Position numbers and translations under genes: made by a program. A stretch of DNA of 5,404 bases, from contig DIKJ01000051.1 in NCBI GenBank assembly GCA_002424525.1, forward strand, positions 2,367 to 7,770, given 5' to 3'. Source of the stretch: Bacteroidales bacterium UBA5621 (lineage in GTDB: Bacteria; Bacteroidota; Bacteroidia; Bacteroidales; VadinHA17). Shown one piece after another: positions 1 to 5,404 of the stretch (its first letter is position 1; every line of letters begins with the position of its first letter). The notes below the pieces were generated by a model. It was not told the origin of the DNA. It worked only from the letters and a program-made list of their open reading frames with translations, and searched no databases.

Positions 1-42
1 GATGAAACTTTAATTAATTCAAATCAATACAAGATATTATGA
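1..42 (+). other. Possible 3' end of an upstream gene (ATGA overlap)
   Basis: Frame 1 is open from the left edge (reading D-E-T-L-I-N-S-N...) and ends in TGA at 40-42. That stop overlaps the ATG of the isomerase gene at 39-41 in an ATGA arrangement typical of translationally coupled genes. Frame 2 also offers an end, TAA at 11-13, which would leave a 25-base gap. Thirteen codons are too few to identify a product or to choose between the two frames. If either is real, the isomerase is not the first gene of its operon. Confidence 0.22.
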
Positions 43-1460
43 ACCACATTAAAAAAACAACATTCGGGCTGATTGTCGGTACACGCAATATATTCAGCTC
101 AAAACTGGCGGAAGAAGCCAGGGAAACCCTTCTTAAAATAATGGACCGGATAGGTTATGATTATGTAATCCTTCCTTCATCAGAAACTCCAACCGGCAAC
201 ATAGAAACGGTGGCAGACGCTCACAAATGTGCCAGGCTTTTTAGCAAAAACCGTGATAAGATCGACGGCATTATAGTGGTGTTACCCAACTTTGGCGATG
301 AGCTTGGGATAGTTAATGCCATTAATATGGCAAAGCTGGATGTACCGGTACTCGTTCAGGCATGCGACGACGACAACGACAAGGTTGACGTTTACAACCG
401 GCGTGATGCTTTCTGCGGCAAGTTATCGGTTTGCAACAATCTTTATCAGTATGGTATACCTTTTACTGATACCACCTGGCATACTTATCCTCTCGGCAGT
501 AATGAATTTGAGTCTGACCTGCAGTTTTTTGATAAAGTATGCAGGGTTGTGAAAGGATTGACAAATGCACGCATCGGTGCCGTTGGAGCCCGTCCTGCCG
601 CCTTTCAGACAATGCGTGCAAGCGAGAAGCTGCTTCAGGCATCCGGAATAACGGTTGTTACAGTCGACCTCTCTGAAATTTTCAGTGCAGCCCGGAAGCT
701 CGATGACAAAGCCTCTGAAGTGGTTACTAAAGTAAGTGAAATAAAGAACTACGGAAAGATCCCGGCACAAATAAAGGATGAAAAGATTATTCACCAGGCC
801 AGATTCGGTGTAGCCCTCGAGAACTGGCTGTCGGCAAACGAAATAAATGCAGCAGCCGTTCAATGCTGGGAATCGATCCAGAAGAACTACGGGTGCGCCA
901 GCTGCCTGACAATGAGCATGCTGGGAGAAAAGCTCATTCCCTGTGCCTGCGAGGTCGATATAGCCGGAGCGGTATCAATGTATACCCTTATGCTTGCCAG
1001 CGGCCAGCCTTCAGCATTGCTCGACTGGAACAACAACTTCGGGACTGACCGTAACAAAGTGGTTTGCACCCACTGCAGCAATTATCCGAAAAGCTTCTTT
1101 AAGAACGACATTGAAATATCAACCCTTGATATTCTCGGAACAGTTCTCGGACACGATGATACGTTCGGTGCAATAAAGGGTAAGGTTACAGCCGGCGATC
1201 TGACCTATTTCAGAATATCCACCGACGATGTGAACGGAATGATCAAATCATATCTTGGAGAAGGATCGATAACAGATGACCCTTACGCTATGGATGGAGG
1301 AATTGCCGTATGTGAGATACCTGATCTGCAAACACTTATGAAATTCATATGCAAAAATGGCTTTGAACATCATGTAGCTATGGGACGTGGTCATGTTGCC
1401 GGTATCATCGAAGAAGCGGTCGACAACTACCTGGGTTGGGGTCTGTACCGGCATAAATAA
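39..1460 (+). CDS. L-fucose/L-arabinose isomerase family protein
   Basis: This 473-residue cytoplasmic protein resembles the L-fucose isomerase-related family (FucI/AraA fold), which converts an aldose to a ketose using a divalent metal. The length fits the shorter FucI-like members rather than classical FucI of about 590 residues. The N-terminal half (about 10-170) is the alternating Rossmann-like part, with segments such as IDGIIVVLPNFGDE and VPVLVQACDDD. The C-terminal half carries the likely active site: Glu278 in QCWESIQ, Glu305/Asp307 in ACEVDIAGAVSMY, His345 in CTHCSNY, and the histidine-rich end HHVAMGRGHVAG (His444, His445, His452). By analogy with FucI, a Glu, an Asp/Glu and a late His would bind the metal; this assignment is inferred without alignment. 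No signal peptide is seen. The ATG at 39 is the first in frame. The epimerase-like gene follows after 31 bases. The substrate sugar is unknown, so I give no gene symbol. Confidence 0.87.
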   Translation: MNHIKKTTFGLIVGTRNIFSSKLAEEARETLLKIMDRIGYDYVILPSSETPTGNIETVADAHKCARLFSKNRDKIDGIIVVLPNFGDELGIVNAINMAKLDVPVLVQACDDDNDKVDVYNRRDAFCGKLSVCNNLYQYGIPFTDTTWHTYPLGSNEFESDLQFFDKVCRVVKGLTNARIGAVGARPAAFQTMRASEKLLQASGITVVTVDLSEIFSAARKLDDKASEVVTKVSEIKNYGKIPAQIKDEKIIHQARFGVALENWLSANEINAAAVQCWESIQKNYGCASCLTMSMLGEKLIPCACEVDIAGAVSMYTLMLASGQPSALLDWNNNFGTDRNKVVCTHCSNYPKSFFKNDIEISTLDILGTVLGHDDTFGAIKGKVTAGDLTYFRISTDDVNGMIKSYLGEGSITDDPYAMDGGIAVCEIPDLQTLMKFICKNGFEHHVAMGRGHVAGIIEEAVDNYLGWGLYRHK

Positions 1461-1462
1461 TT

Positions 1463-1480
1463 ACCTCCTTTTAAAAGGGA
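1463..1480 (+). promoter_or_regulatory. Short palindrome with anti-SD-like and SD-like halves before the epimerase gene
   Basis: The gap between the first two genes contains the perfect palindrome CCTTTTAAAAGG (1467-1478). Its left part, ACCTCCTTT (1463-1471), matches the conserved anti-Shine-Dalgarno stretch at the 3' end of 16S rRNA. Its right part, AAAAGGGA (1473-1480), is the probable ribosome-binding site, 11 bases before the ATG at 1492. In RNA it could fold as CCTT/AAGG around a TTAA loop, with one more U-G pair. That would partly cover the ribosome-binding site. The sequence is seen directly; any regulatory effect is inference. Confidence 0.4.
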
Positions 1481-1491
1481 ACAGGCTGCTC

Positions 1492-2667
1492 ATGAGGAAT
1501 AAAGTCTCATATAAACTTAATGTAAAGGAGATCGGGGAAAATCCTTCATGCATCATAATACATGACAGATTCAAAGCAGATCTCTTTCATAACGAAGAGG
1601 ATCCCCCTTCGGCAAACAGGGTGAGGATATCAAATGGCATACTTGATATCGAAATGCTTCCATCAAAAGGATTTTCCCTCGGGCAGGCATGGATAAAAGG
1701 CAGACCATTATTCTGGGATGCGCCAATATACCTGCCCGATACTGAAACAATCGACCTCTGGTCTGATGAGATCTGCATAAACGGAACACCTGCTCCGGGG
1801 TTTACATTCCTGAAAACACTGACAGGCGGAGTGGAAATGTATGGTTTAAATAACTGGGGTATGCCGGTTATGAAACAAGGAAGGTTGTATCTGCTGCACG
1901 GTGAAACATCAAATGTTCCGGTAAGTGAAATAATTTTTACTGCTGAAGGCAATCAATGCACGATTGAAGCATCTTTTACTTACCGTACCTTTGAAGGCGA
2001 CTCTGATAAGCCATGGTATGAGAGGGGAAACCCAATATTCAGGGTAACAAAAAAGCTTATAATGTTTGAAAATTCCACGGTTATCAGGCTGAAGGATATC
2101 ATTGAAAACATAAGCGGACAGTTACAGACACCTGACTGGGGTTATCACATAACGTTCAGACCTGAAGAAGGAGCCAGGTACCTGGTCCCGTCAGGTCATG
2201 TTCAGGTTCGTGGTGGCGGACAATTACCGGATGACATTGAGACATGGCATAAAGCGGCTGATGAAAATGTGAGGACCGAAACCGGGATTATTCACAATGG
2301 GCTCCCGACAACTAAACCATCCGGAAAAGAAGAAACAACATCTCTCCTGCTCTATCCTGACAAAACAGGTATAGCTGTATCCGTTACACCTGCGCCTTAC
2401 TTTCAGACCTGGTTCTGCTGCGGAGGTAAAGGCTCAAAAGAATTCACATTCAGGAACGGAGAGTCGCTGTTAAAGAAGAACTGGGATGGAATTGGAATCG
2501 AGTTCGGATCAAGCGCACTGGATCACGATGGAAATACCGATCCGTCTGTTTCCCCAGAACCCCCTCTGAATCCCGGAGAGGTGCGGACCCTTTCATTTAG
2601 CTTTGAGCCTTTATCTCCTGATGAGGCAGTGAACCTTGAATTATTAATAAACGAATCATATGAATAA
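1492..2667 (+). CDS. DUF4432 family aldose 1-epimerase-like protein
   Basis: The 391-residue product resembles the DUF4432 branch of the galactose mutarotase superfamily, beta-sandwich proteins that act on sugar rings, usually as anomer epimerases. Family-like features are the phrase LLHGETSNVPVSE (His136), the segment TPDWGYHITF (His219), and the late stretch WDGIGIEFGSS (Glu337). A His pair and a C-terminal Glu are the expected sugar-binding and catalytic residues, although I assigned them by position and not by alignment. No signal peptide is present, so it should be cytoplasmic. The reading frame is open back to 1387, but that extension only shadows the end of the isomerase gene. The ATG at 1492, preceded by AAAAGGGA, is therefore preferred. 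It sits 31 bases after the isomerase stop and its end overlaps the hydrolase gene by 8 bases, which supports one operon. Its likely partner is the isomerase, supplying the right anomer. Confidence 0.82.
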   Translation: MRNKVSYKLNVKEIGENPSCIIIHDRFKADLFHNEEDPPSANRVRISNGILDIEMLPSKGFSLGQAWIKGRPLFWDAPIYLPDTETIDLWSDEICINGTPAPGFTFLKTLTGGVEMYGLNNWGMPVMKQGRLYLLHGETSNVPVSEIIFTAEGNQCTIEASFTYRTFEGDSDKPWYERGNPIFRVTKKLIMFENSTVIRLKDIIENISGQLQTPDWGYHITFRPEEGARYLVPSGHVQVRGGGQLPDDIETWHKAADENVRTETGIIHNGLPTTKPSGKEETTSLLLYPDKTGIAVSVTPAPYFQTWFCCGGKGSKEFTFRNGESLLKKNWDGIGIEFGSSALDHDGNTDPSVSPEPPLNPGEVRTLSFSFEPLSPDEAVNLELLINESYE

Positions 2668-4177
2668 AAAACTAACTGTTCTGCTATTTCTGTTGATACC
2701 TTTAATGGGTTTTTCACAAAATTGTGAGAAATGGAAGGTATTTGAGATTTCACTTAAAGGTACTTCTGCCGGAAACCCCTTTAAGGATGTAACCCTTTCT
2801 GCAGTATTTACAAACAGCACACTGTCAGATACCATAAACGGTTTTTATGATGGATCAGGTATCTACAAGATCCGGTATATGCCGGCTTCAGAAGGTAAAT
2901 GGAGCTATACCACCATCAGCAACCAGAAACAATTGAATGCAAAGAAGGGCGCTTTTAACTGTATCCCTCCGTCGAAGGATAATCATGGACCGGTGGTTGT
3001 AAAAGATACTTTCTACCTGGCCTATGCCGACGGCACTCCTCACCACTCTTTCGGTACAACATGCTATGGCTGGGTACACCAGGGAGACTCTCTGGCGGGA
3101 GTAACCCTGAAAACACTTTCTAGGGGGTATTTCAACAAAATGCGCATGTGTATTTTCCCGAAAGATTATGATTGGAACAAAAACGAACCACTTCTTTACC
3201 CGTTCGAAGGGAAACCCTTAAAGGAGTGGGACTATACACGGTTTAACCCTGCTTATTTCCGTAATGTTGAAAAGCGGATCAGGCAGCTCGATTCACTTGG
3301 CATTGAGGCGGACCTTATTGTCTTCCACCCATACGACAGGTGGGGATACCAGAACATGACGAGGGAGACGGATGACTTTTATATCCGTTATATAATAGCC
3401 AGGTTTGCTGCATATAAAAATGTATGGTGGAGCATGGCTAACGAATATGACTTTATGAGAGCAAAGAAGATGGATGACTGGGATCATTTTATCAGGTTTT
3501 TTGCAGAAGAGGATCCCTACAACCGTTTGCGTGGAATACATAACGGTTCGAGATGGTACGATCATACTAATCCGTATCTTACACATGCCAGCATTCAGAA
3601 CGAAGATACTTACAGGGCTAAAGAATTGAGAGCTAAATATTTAAAACCCGTTATTTTCGACGAATGCCGCTATGAGGGAAACATCCCCTGGTCATGGGGA
3701 AATCTCACTGCAGAGGAGATGGTTAATAAGTTCTGGAGAGGCTTCATTAATGGTGGTTATGTAGGACATGGAGAGACGTATGTTACTGAGGTGCCTCTGC
3801 AGTTCCCGGAAAGATCCTCTGATGTTCTCTGGTGGTCAAAGGGAGGTGTTCTGAAAGGAAGAAGCCATGAAAGGATTAAATTCCTTCGGGAGATCATTGA
3901 ATCAGCTCCGGGAAAACTAAAGCCATCTGTAATATTTCAATCCTGGATGCCTTTTTCATCGGTAACATATAAAAACGAATTTTTTCTTGCTTATTTTAAC
4001 ATGGACCAGCCGCGCAGCATGGTATTGAACCTCCCGGGTAAGTCAAATTACAGGATAGAGATCATTAATGCCTGGGATATGATCATCCAACCTGTTCCGG
4101 GGACCTTCTCAGGGAGGTGCATTATAGAACTTCCACAGAAACCCATGACAGCATTACGGATAACAAAGACCAATTAG
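2660..4177 (+). CDS. Exported GH140-like glycoside hydrolase (DUF5060/DUF4038/DUF5605)
   Basis: This 505-residue protein starts with a signal peptide: Lys3-Lys4, a hydrophobic core to about Met16, and likely cleavage near GFS/QN (after residue 19 or 20). No lipobox is present, so it should be periplasmic or secreted rather than a lipoprotein. Residues ~22-95 form a DUF5060-type beta domain (WKVFEISLKG, then the YMPASEGKWSY turn). Residues ~96-410 form a DUF4038-type TIM barrel (GTTCYGWVHQ, FNKMRMCIFP, LIVFHPYDRWG). Residues ~425-505 resemble the DUF5605 C-terminal beta domain. The retaining-type acid pair is visible: Glu262 in MANEYD as acid/base and Glu335 in FDECRYEG as nucleophile. Characterised DUF4038 relatives in GH140 are apiosidases acting on rhamnogalacturonan II, but the DUF5060-bearing group is broader, so apiose is only one option. 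Its ATG lies inside the epimerase gene end (ATGAATAA), which indicates coupled translation. Confidence 0.85.
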   Translation: MNKKLTVLLFLLIPLMGFSQNCEKWKVFEISLKGTSAGNPFKDVTLSAVFTNSTLSDTINGFYDGSGIYKIRYMPASEGKWSYTTISNQKQLNAKKGAFNCIPPSKDNHGPVVVKDTFYLAYADGTPHHSFGTTCYGWVHQGDSLAGVTLKTLSRGYFNKMRMCIFPKDYDWNKNEPLLYPFEGKPLKEWDYTRFNPAYFRNVEKRIRQLDSLGIEADLIVFHPYDRWGYQNMTRETDDFYIRYIIARFAAYKNVWWSMANEYDFMRAKKMDDWDHFIRFFAEEDPYNRLRGIHNGSRWYDHTNPYLTHASIQNEDTYRAKELRAKYLKPVIFDECRYEGNIPWSWGNLTAEEMVNKFWRGFINGGYVGHGETYVTEVPLQFPERSSDVLWWSKGGVLKGRSHERIKFLREIIESAPGKLKPSVIFQSWMPFSSVTYKNEFFLAYFNMDQPRSMVLNLPGKSNYRIEIINAWDMIIQPVPGTFSGRCIIELPQKPMTALRITKTN

Positions 4178-4225
4178 TATATTGGTTTAGATACTATTAT
4201 ATTATTCACCAAAAACAAACACAAT
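4178..4225 (+). other. Intergenic gap, A-rich leader of the nucleoside hydrolase remnant
   Basis: These 48 bases separate the hydrolase gene from the broken nucleoside hydrolase. The part next to the ATG (AAAAACAAACACAAT) is A-rich and lacks a Shine-Dalgarno sequence, as is common in Bacteroidota leaders. A weak inverted repeat, TAGTAT (4175-4180) with ATACTA (4191-4196), surrounds the hydrolase stop. It has no following T-run, so it is not a convincing intrinsic terminator. TATATTGG at 4178-4185 partly resembles the Bacteroidota -7 element TAnnTTTG, but I see no matching -33 box. The remnant may simply have been the fourth gene of the operon. Confidence 0.3.
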
Positions 4226-4973
4226 ATGCGAACTAAAGCATTTTTAATCATTACTCTGATCTTTATTGTCCTGCCTTTTTCTAATGCTCAGAAATCTCCT
4301 AAGATCGACGAGACAGTACGCATAAAGAAACTTGAGCCGCCAAAGGGGATAGTCAGGATCGTTCTCGACACTGATACCTACAATGAAATGGATGACCAGT
4401 TTGCTCTGTGCTTTGCATACCTGTAAATAGAAAAAATCCAGCTCGAAGCTGTTTACGCTGCCCCATTATTCAACAACCGGTCCATAAGCGCCGGTGACGG
4501 GATGGAAAAAAGCTACGAGGAGATACTAAGACTTCTAAAACTGCTTGGTAAGTCGCCTGAAGGATTTGCTTTCCGTGGATCCGACAGATACCTTGAAGAT
4601 ATTTAAAAACCGATCCGGAGTGCCAATGGTTATTATGCCATGCCAGCCAGTTGTTGCCCATTTTCATACAACAATTCCCGAGATGCAGCATTATCTGAAA
4701 GGGAAGAACCCGCTTTCCGATTACCTCCTGAATATGACAATTGAATACAGCAGAGGGCGCGACTACTGGTCGAAAGTTATCTGGGATGTTACTGCCGTGG
4801 CCTGGCTTGTCAACCCCTCCTGGCTTCCAACCAACCTTGTGCACAGCCCGGTACTGACCGACCAGGTGACATACAGTGTGGACCATTCGAGGCATTTCAT
4901 CAGGATTGCAACTTCACTCAACAGCGATGCGATCTTCAGGGACCTTTTCGGAAAAATTACAAGCTTTAAATAA
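4226..4973 (+). pseudogene. Nucleoside hydrolase (IUNH family), secreted, disrupted
   Basis: The gene once encoded an exported nucleoside hydrolase, which splits the N-glycosidic bond of nucleosides to base and ribose. Residues 1-21 are a signal peptide ending SNA/QK. The family calcium/ribose motif follows as LDTDTYNEMDDQFAL (Asp48, Asp50, Asp56, Asp57). TAA at 4424-4426 then stops translation after 66 residues. The same frame continues with family-like sequence (KIQLEAVYAAPLFNN, SYEEILRLLKLLG, RGSDRYLEDI) to a second stop at 4604-4606. Homology resumes in another frame (codons in phase with 4545) from about IFKNRSGVPMVIMPC to the end, including YWSKVIWDVTAVAWLVNP and SDAIFRDLFGK. The central part of the family, which holds the alanine/threonine-rich ALTN-type segment and the FN..QD-type ribose-binding segment, is absent. 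I estimate about 90-110 codons are lost. Two separate lesions plus loss of core residues make function very unlikely. Confidence 0.85.
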
Positions 4974-5014
4974 GAAAAAAGTAGAAAGATAAAAGTAGGA
5001 ACGATTGTCAGAAG

Positions 5015-5057
5015 TCACCCCCTCTTTCCCCTGGAGAGAGGGGGGCGGGGGGGGTGA
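5015..5057. repeat. C/G-rich palindrome (REP-like hairpin)
   Basis: The outer arms TCACCCCC (5015-5022) and GGGGGTGA (5050-5057) are exact reverse complements. Within them CCCCCTCTTTCC (5018-5029) can pair with GGAGAGAGGGGG (5033-5044) over a CCT loop, with a single T-G mismatch, so two alternative foldings compete. The right side includes an eight-G run (5047-5054), a likely site of sequencing or replication slippage and perhaps of a G-quadruplex. No T-run follows on either strand, so a standard intrinsic terminator is not supported. Confidence 0.65.
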
Positions 5058-5063
5058 GTACAT

Positions 5064-5085
5064 GACAAAAGACAAAAGATAAAAG
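5064..5085. repeat. Heptamer tandem repeat GACAAAA / GACAAAA / GATAAAA
   Basis: Three consecutive 7-base units lie between the palindrome and the orphan lipoprotein start: GACAAAA at 5064-5070, GACAAAA at 5071-5077 and GATAAAA at 5078-5084, followed by a G that would begin a fourth. The unit is nearly the same as the A-rich unit on the other side of the palindrome. The copies are directly visible. Their role is unknown; slipped-strand expansion is the simplest origin. Confidence 0.6.
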
Positions 5086-5087
5086 TA

Positions 5088-5168
5088 ATGATATTAAGAA
5101 TCAGGGGGCCATCAATTCTTTTAGTATTGATCTTAATAACAGCTGGTTGCAGGAATAGTAGTAATTAG
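5088..5168 (+). CDS. Orphan lipoprotein signal peptide, 26 codons (gene remnant or tiny lipoprotein)
   Basis: An ATG at 5088 opens a 26-codon frame ending in TAG at 5166-5168. The peptide has Arg4 and Arg6, then a hydrophobic core (ILLVLILITAG), then Cys21 in the context ITAGC, and ends with RNSSN. This is the layout of a lipoprotein signal peptide with a loose lipobox, which Bacteroidota tolerate. Only five residues follow the cysteine, so it is either the surviving 5' end of a deleted or truncated lipoprotein gene or a very small lipoprotein. Neither of the other two forward frames continues it with recognisable sequence. The A-rich repeat GATAAAAGTA abuts the start codon directly, with no clear ribosome-binding site. 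A remnant is more likely, given the broken gene just upstream. Confidence 0.4.
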   Translation: MILRIRGPSILLVLILITAGCRNSSN

Positions 5169-5182
5169 TTGATCCTTAAATA

Positions 5183-5207
5183 TTATTAACATATTGATTG
5201 TTAATAA
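5183..5207. repeat. AT-rich perfect inverted repeat (operator-like dyad)
   Basis: TTATTAACA (5183-5191) and TGTTAATAA (5199-5207) are perfect 9-base reverse complements separated by seven bases (TATTGAT). The size and spacing suit a dimeric DNA-binding protein site, and it lies about 115 bases before the possible gene start at 5324. It could equally be part of a mobile element end or chance in AT-rich DNA. No convincing -33/-7 promoter pair was found nearby. Confidence 0.4.
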
Positions 5208-5223
5208 CTTATGTTCTTTGAAG

Positions 5224-5280
5224 TCTTGATTTTTCGGTTATTTTCACGGAGCCATGTTTTGGTCCCGATAAAAATCAAGA
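5224..5280. repeat. 11-base inverted repeat with 35-base spacer
   Basis: TCTTGATTTTT (5224-5234) and AAAAATCAAGA (5270-5280) are perfect reverse complements. CGG (5235-5237) and CCG (5265-5267) can extend the stem across a two-base bulge. The spacer contains CACGGAGCCATG and is richer in G and C than the arms. It could fold as a long hairpin in the leader of the gene that may start at 5324, or mark the end of an inserted element. No known riboswitch or RNA family is recognised, and there is no terminator-like T-run after it. Confidence 0.45.
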
Positions 5281-5323
5281 GCTAGCGCAGTTACAAAAAA
5301 CACGAATTGATAAGGACCAACTA

Positions 5324-5404
5324 ATGACCGACTTAACAAATATTGAAGCCAATGTTGAGGCCACTGGAGTTACCGATATTGGGGCAACGGTTGCCCTCAC
5401 TTCC
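5324..5404 (+). CDS. Possible start of an unidentified gene, cut by the window edge
   Basis: The frame is open from 5222 to the right edge. The first start codon in it is ATG at 5324, preceded by AAGGA (5312-5316) seven bases upstream, the best Shine-Dalgarno in the window. The visible 27 codons begin MTDLTNIEANVE and end near GATVALTS. I do not recognise the family. The in-frame stretch before the ATG (reading K-N-Q-E-L-A-Q-L-Q-K) also looks helix-like, so the true reading frame could start further upstream or be a degraded gene. With so few codons this remains a candidate. Confidence 0.4.
   Translation, partial: MTDLTNIEANVEATGVTDIGATVALTS

Larger units (their letters stand above)
4974..5087. 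repeat. Composite intergenic repeat: A-rich direct repeats bracketing a C/G-rich palindrome
   Basis: Starting right after the pseudogene stop, a GAWAAAAGTA unit appears three times: 4974-4983 (GAAAAAAGTA), 4988-4997 and 5078-5087 (both GATAAAAGTA). The last two sit inside a perfect 13-base direct repeat, AAAGATAAAAGTA, at 4985-4997 and 5075-5087. These bracket the palindrome at 5015-5057. I recall C/G-rich palindromes next to ACAAAAG-type tracts as a common intergenic element in Bacteroidota genomes, but cannot verify copy number here. A spread repeat element or a small non-autonomous mobile element are both possible. Confidence 0.55.

Noticed and set aside
423..863. Long minus-strand reading frame inside the isomerase gene
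   Set aside because: It lies wholly within a well-supported gene, shows no recognisable domain, and is expected by chance as an antisense shadow.
1387..1491. Upstream extension of the DUF4432 gene to an ATG at 1387
   Set aside because: The extra 35 codons overlap the end of the isomerase gene and encode no family-like sequence; the ATG at 1492 has a purine-rich site upstream and fits the family start.
4424..4426. TAA in the nucleoside hydrolase as programmed readthrough or recoding
   Set aside because: Even with readthrough the frame ends again at 4604, the frame then shifts, and the central domain is missing, so a functional product cannot be made.
4545..4973. Independent 142-residue gene starting at TTG 4545
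   Set aside because: Its first ~17 codons are out of phase with the family-like sequence that the pseudogene frame encodes over the same bases, and the rest is the C-terminal part of the nucleoside hydrolase. It has no plausible start of its own.
5015..5057. Intrinsic terminator after the pseudogene
   Set aside because: The hairpin is strong but no T-run follows it on either strand; a repeat element explains it better.
5064..5087. CRISPR-like array from the repeated A-rich units
   Set aside because: The units are only 7-13 bases, adjacent or with one irregular gap, and there are no uniform spacers.
5211..5285. 24-codon reading frame starting at ATG 5211
   Set aside because: It crosses most of the 11-base inverted repeat and ends just past it, lacks a ribosome-binding site and shows no recognisable signal or domain.

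Overview
The window looks like a chromosomal carbohydrate-use locus from a member of the Bacteroidota. The signs are the family content (FucI-like isomerase, DUF4432 epimerase-like protein, secreted DUF5060/DUF4038 glycoside hydrolase, secreted nucleoside hydrolase), signal peptides ending in FSQN or SNAQ, A-rich leaders with weak or no Shine-Dalgarno sequence, and a C/G-rich palindrome between A-rich spacers of a kind I recall between genes in this phylum. The phylum call is inference from these features and no marker gene is present. All recognised genes read on the + strand.

Layout: bases 39-1460 encode a cytoplasmic L-fucose/L-arabinose isomerase-like protein. Bases 1492-2667 encode a DUF4432 aldose-1-epimerase-like protein. 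Bases 2660-4177 encode an exported GH140-like (DUF5060/DUF4038/DUF5605) glycoside hydrolase that overlaps the epimerase gene by 8 bases. These three are very likely one transcript. Bases 4226-4973 hold a broken secreted nucleoside hydrolase (IUNH family) with an in-frame stop and an internal deletion plus frameshift. Bases 4974-5323 have no convincing gene. They contain a C/G-rich palindrome bracketed by A-rich direct repeats, an orphan lipoprotein signal peptide of 26 codons, and two inverted repeats. A possible new gene starts at 5324 behind an AAGGA motif and runs off the right edge.

How the parts could work together: the exported hydrolase would release a sugar from a plant or algal glycan outside the cytoplasm. 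After uptake (no transporter is in the window), the DUF4432 protein could interconvert anomers and the FucI-like protein could convert the aldose to a ketose. The sugar cannot be named from sequence. No kinase, aldolase, SusC/SusD pair or regulator is visible, so the pathway must continue outside the window. I found no clear novel defence or mobile system. The least explained part is the last ~430 bases, which mix gene decay, repeats and an unassigned partial reading frame.
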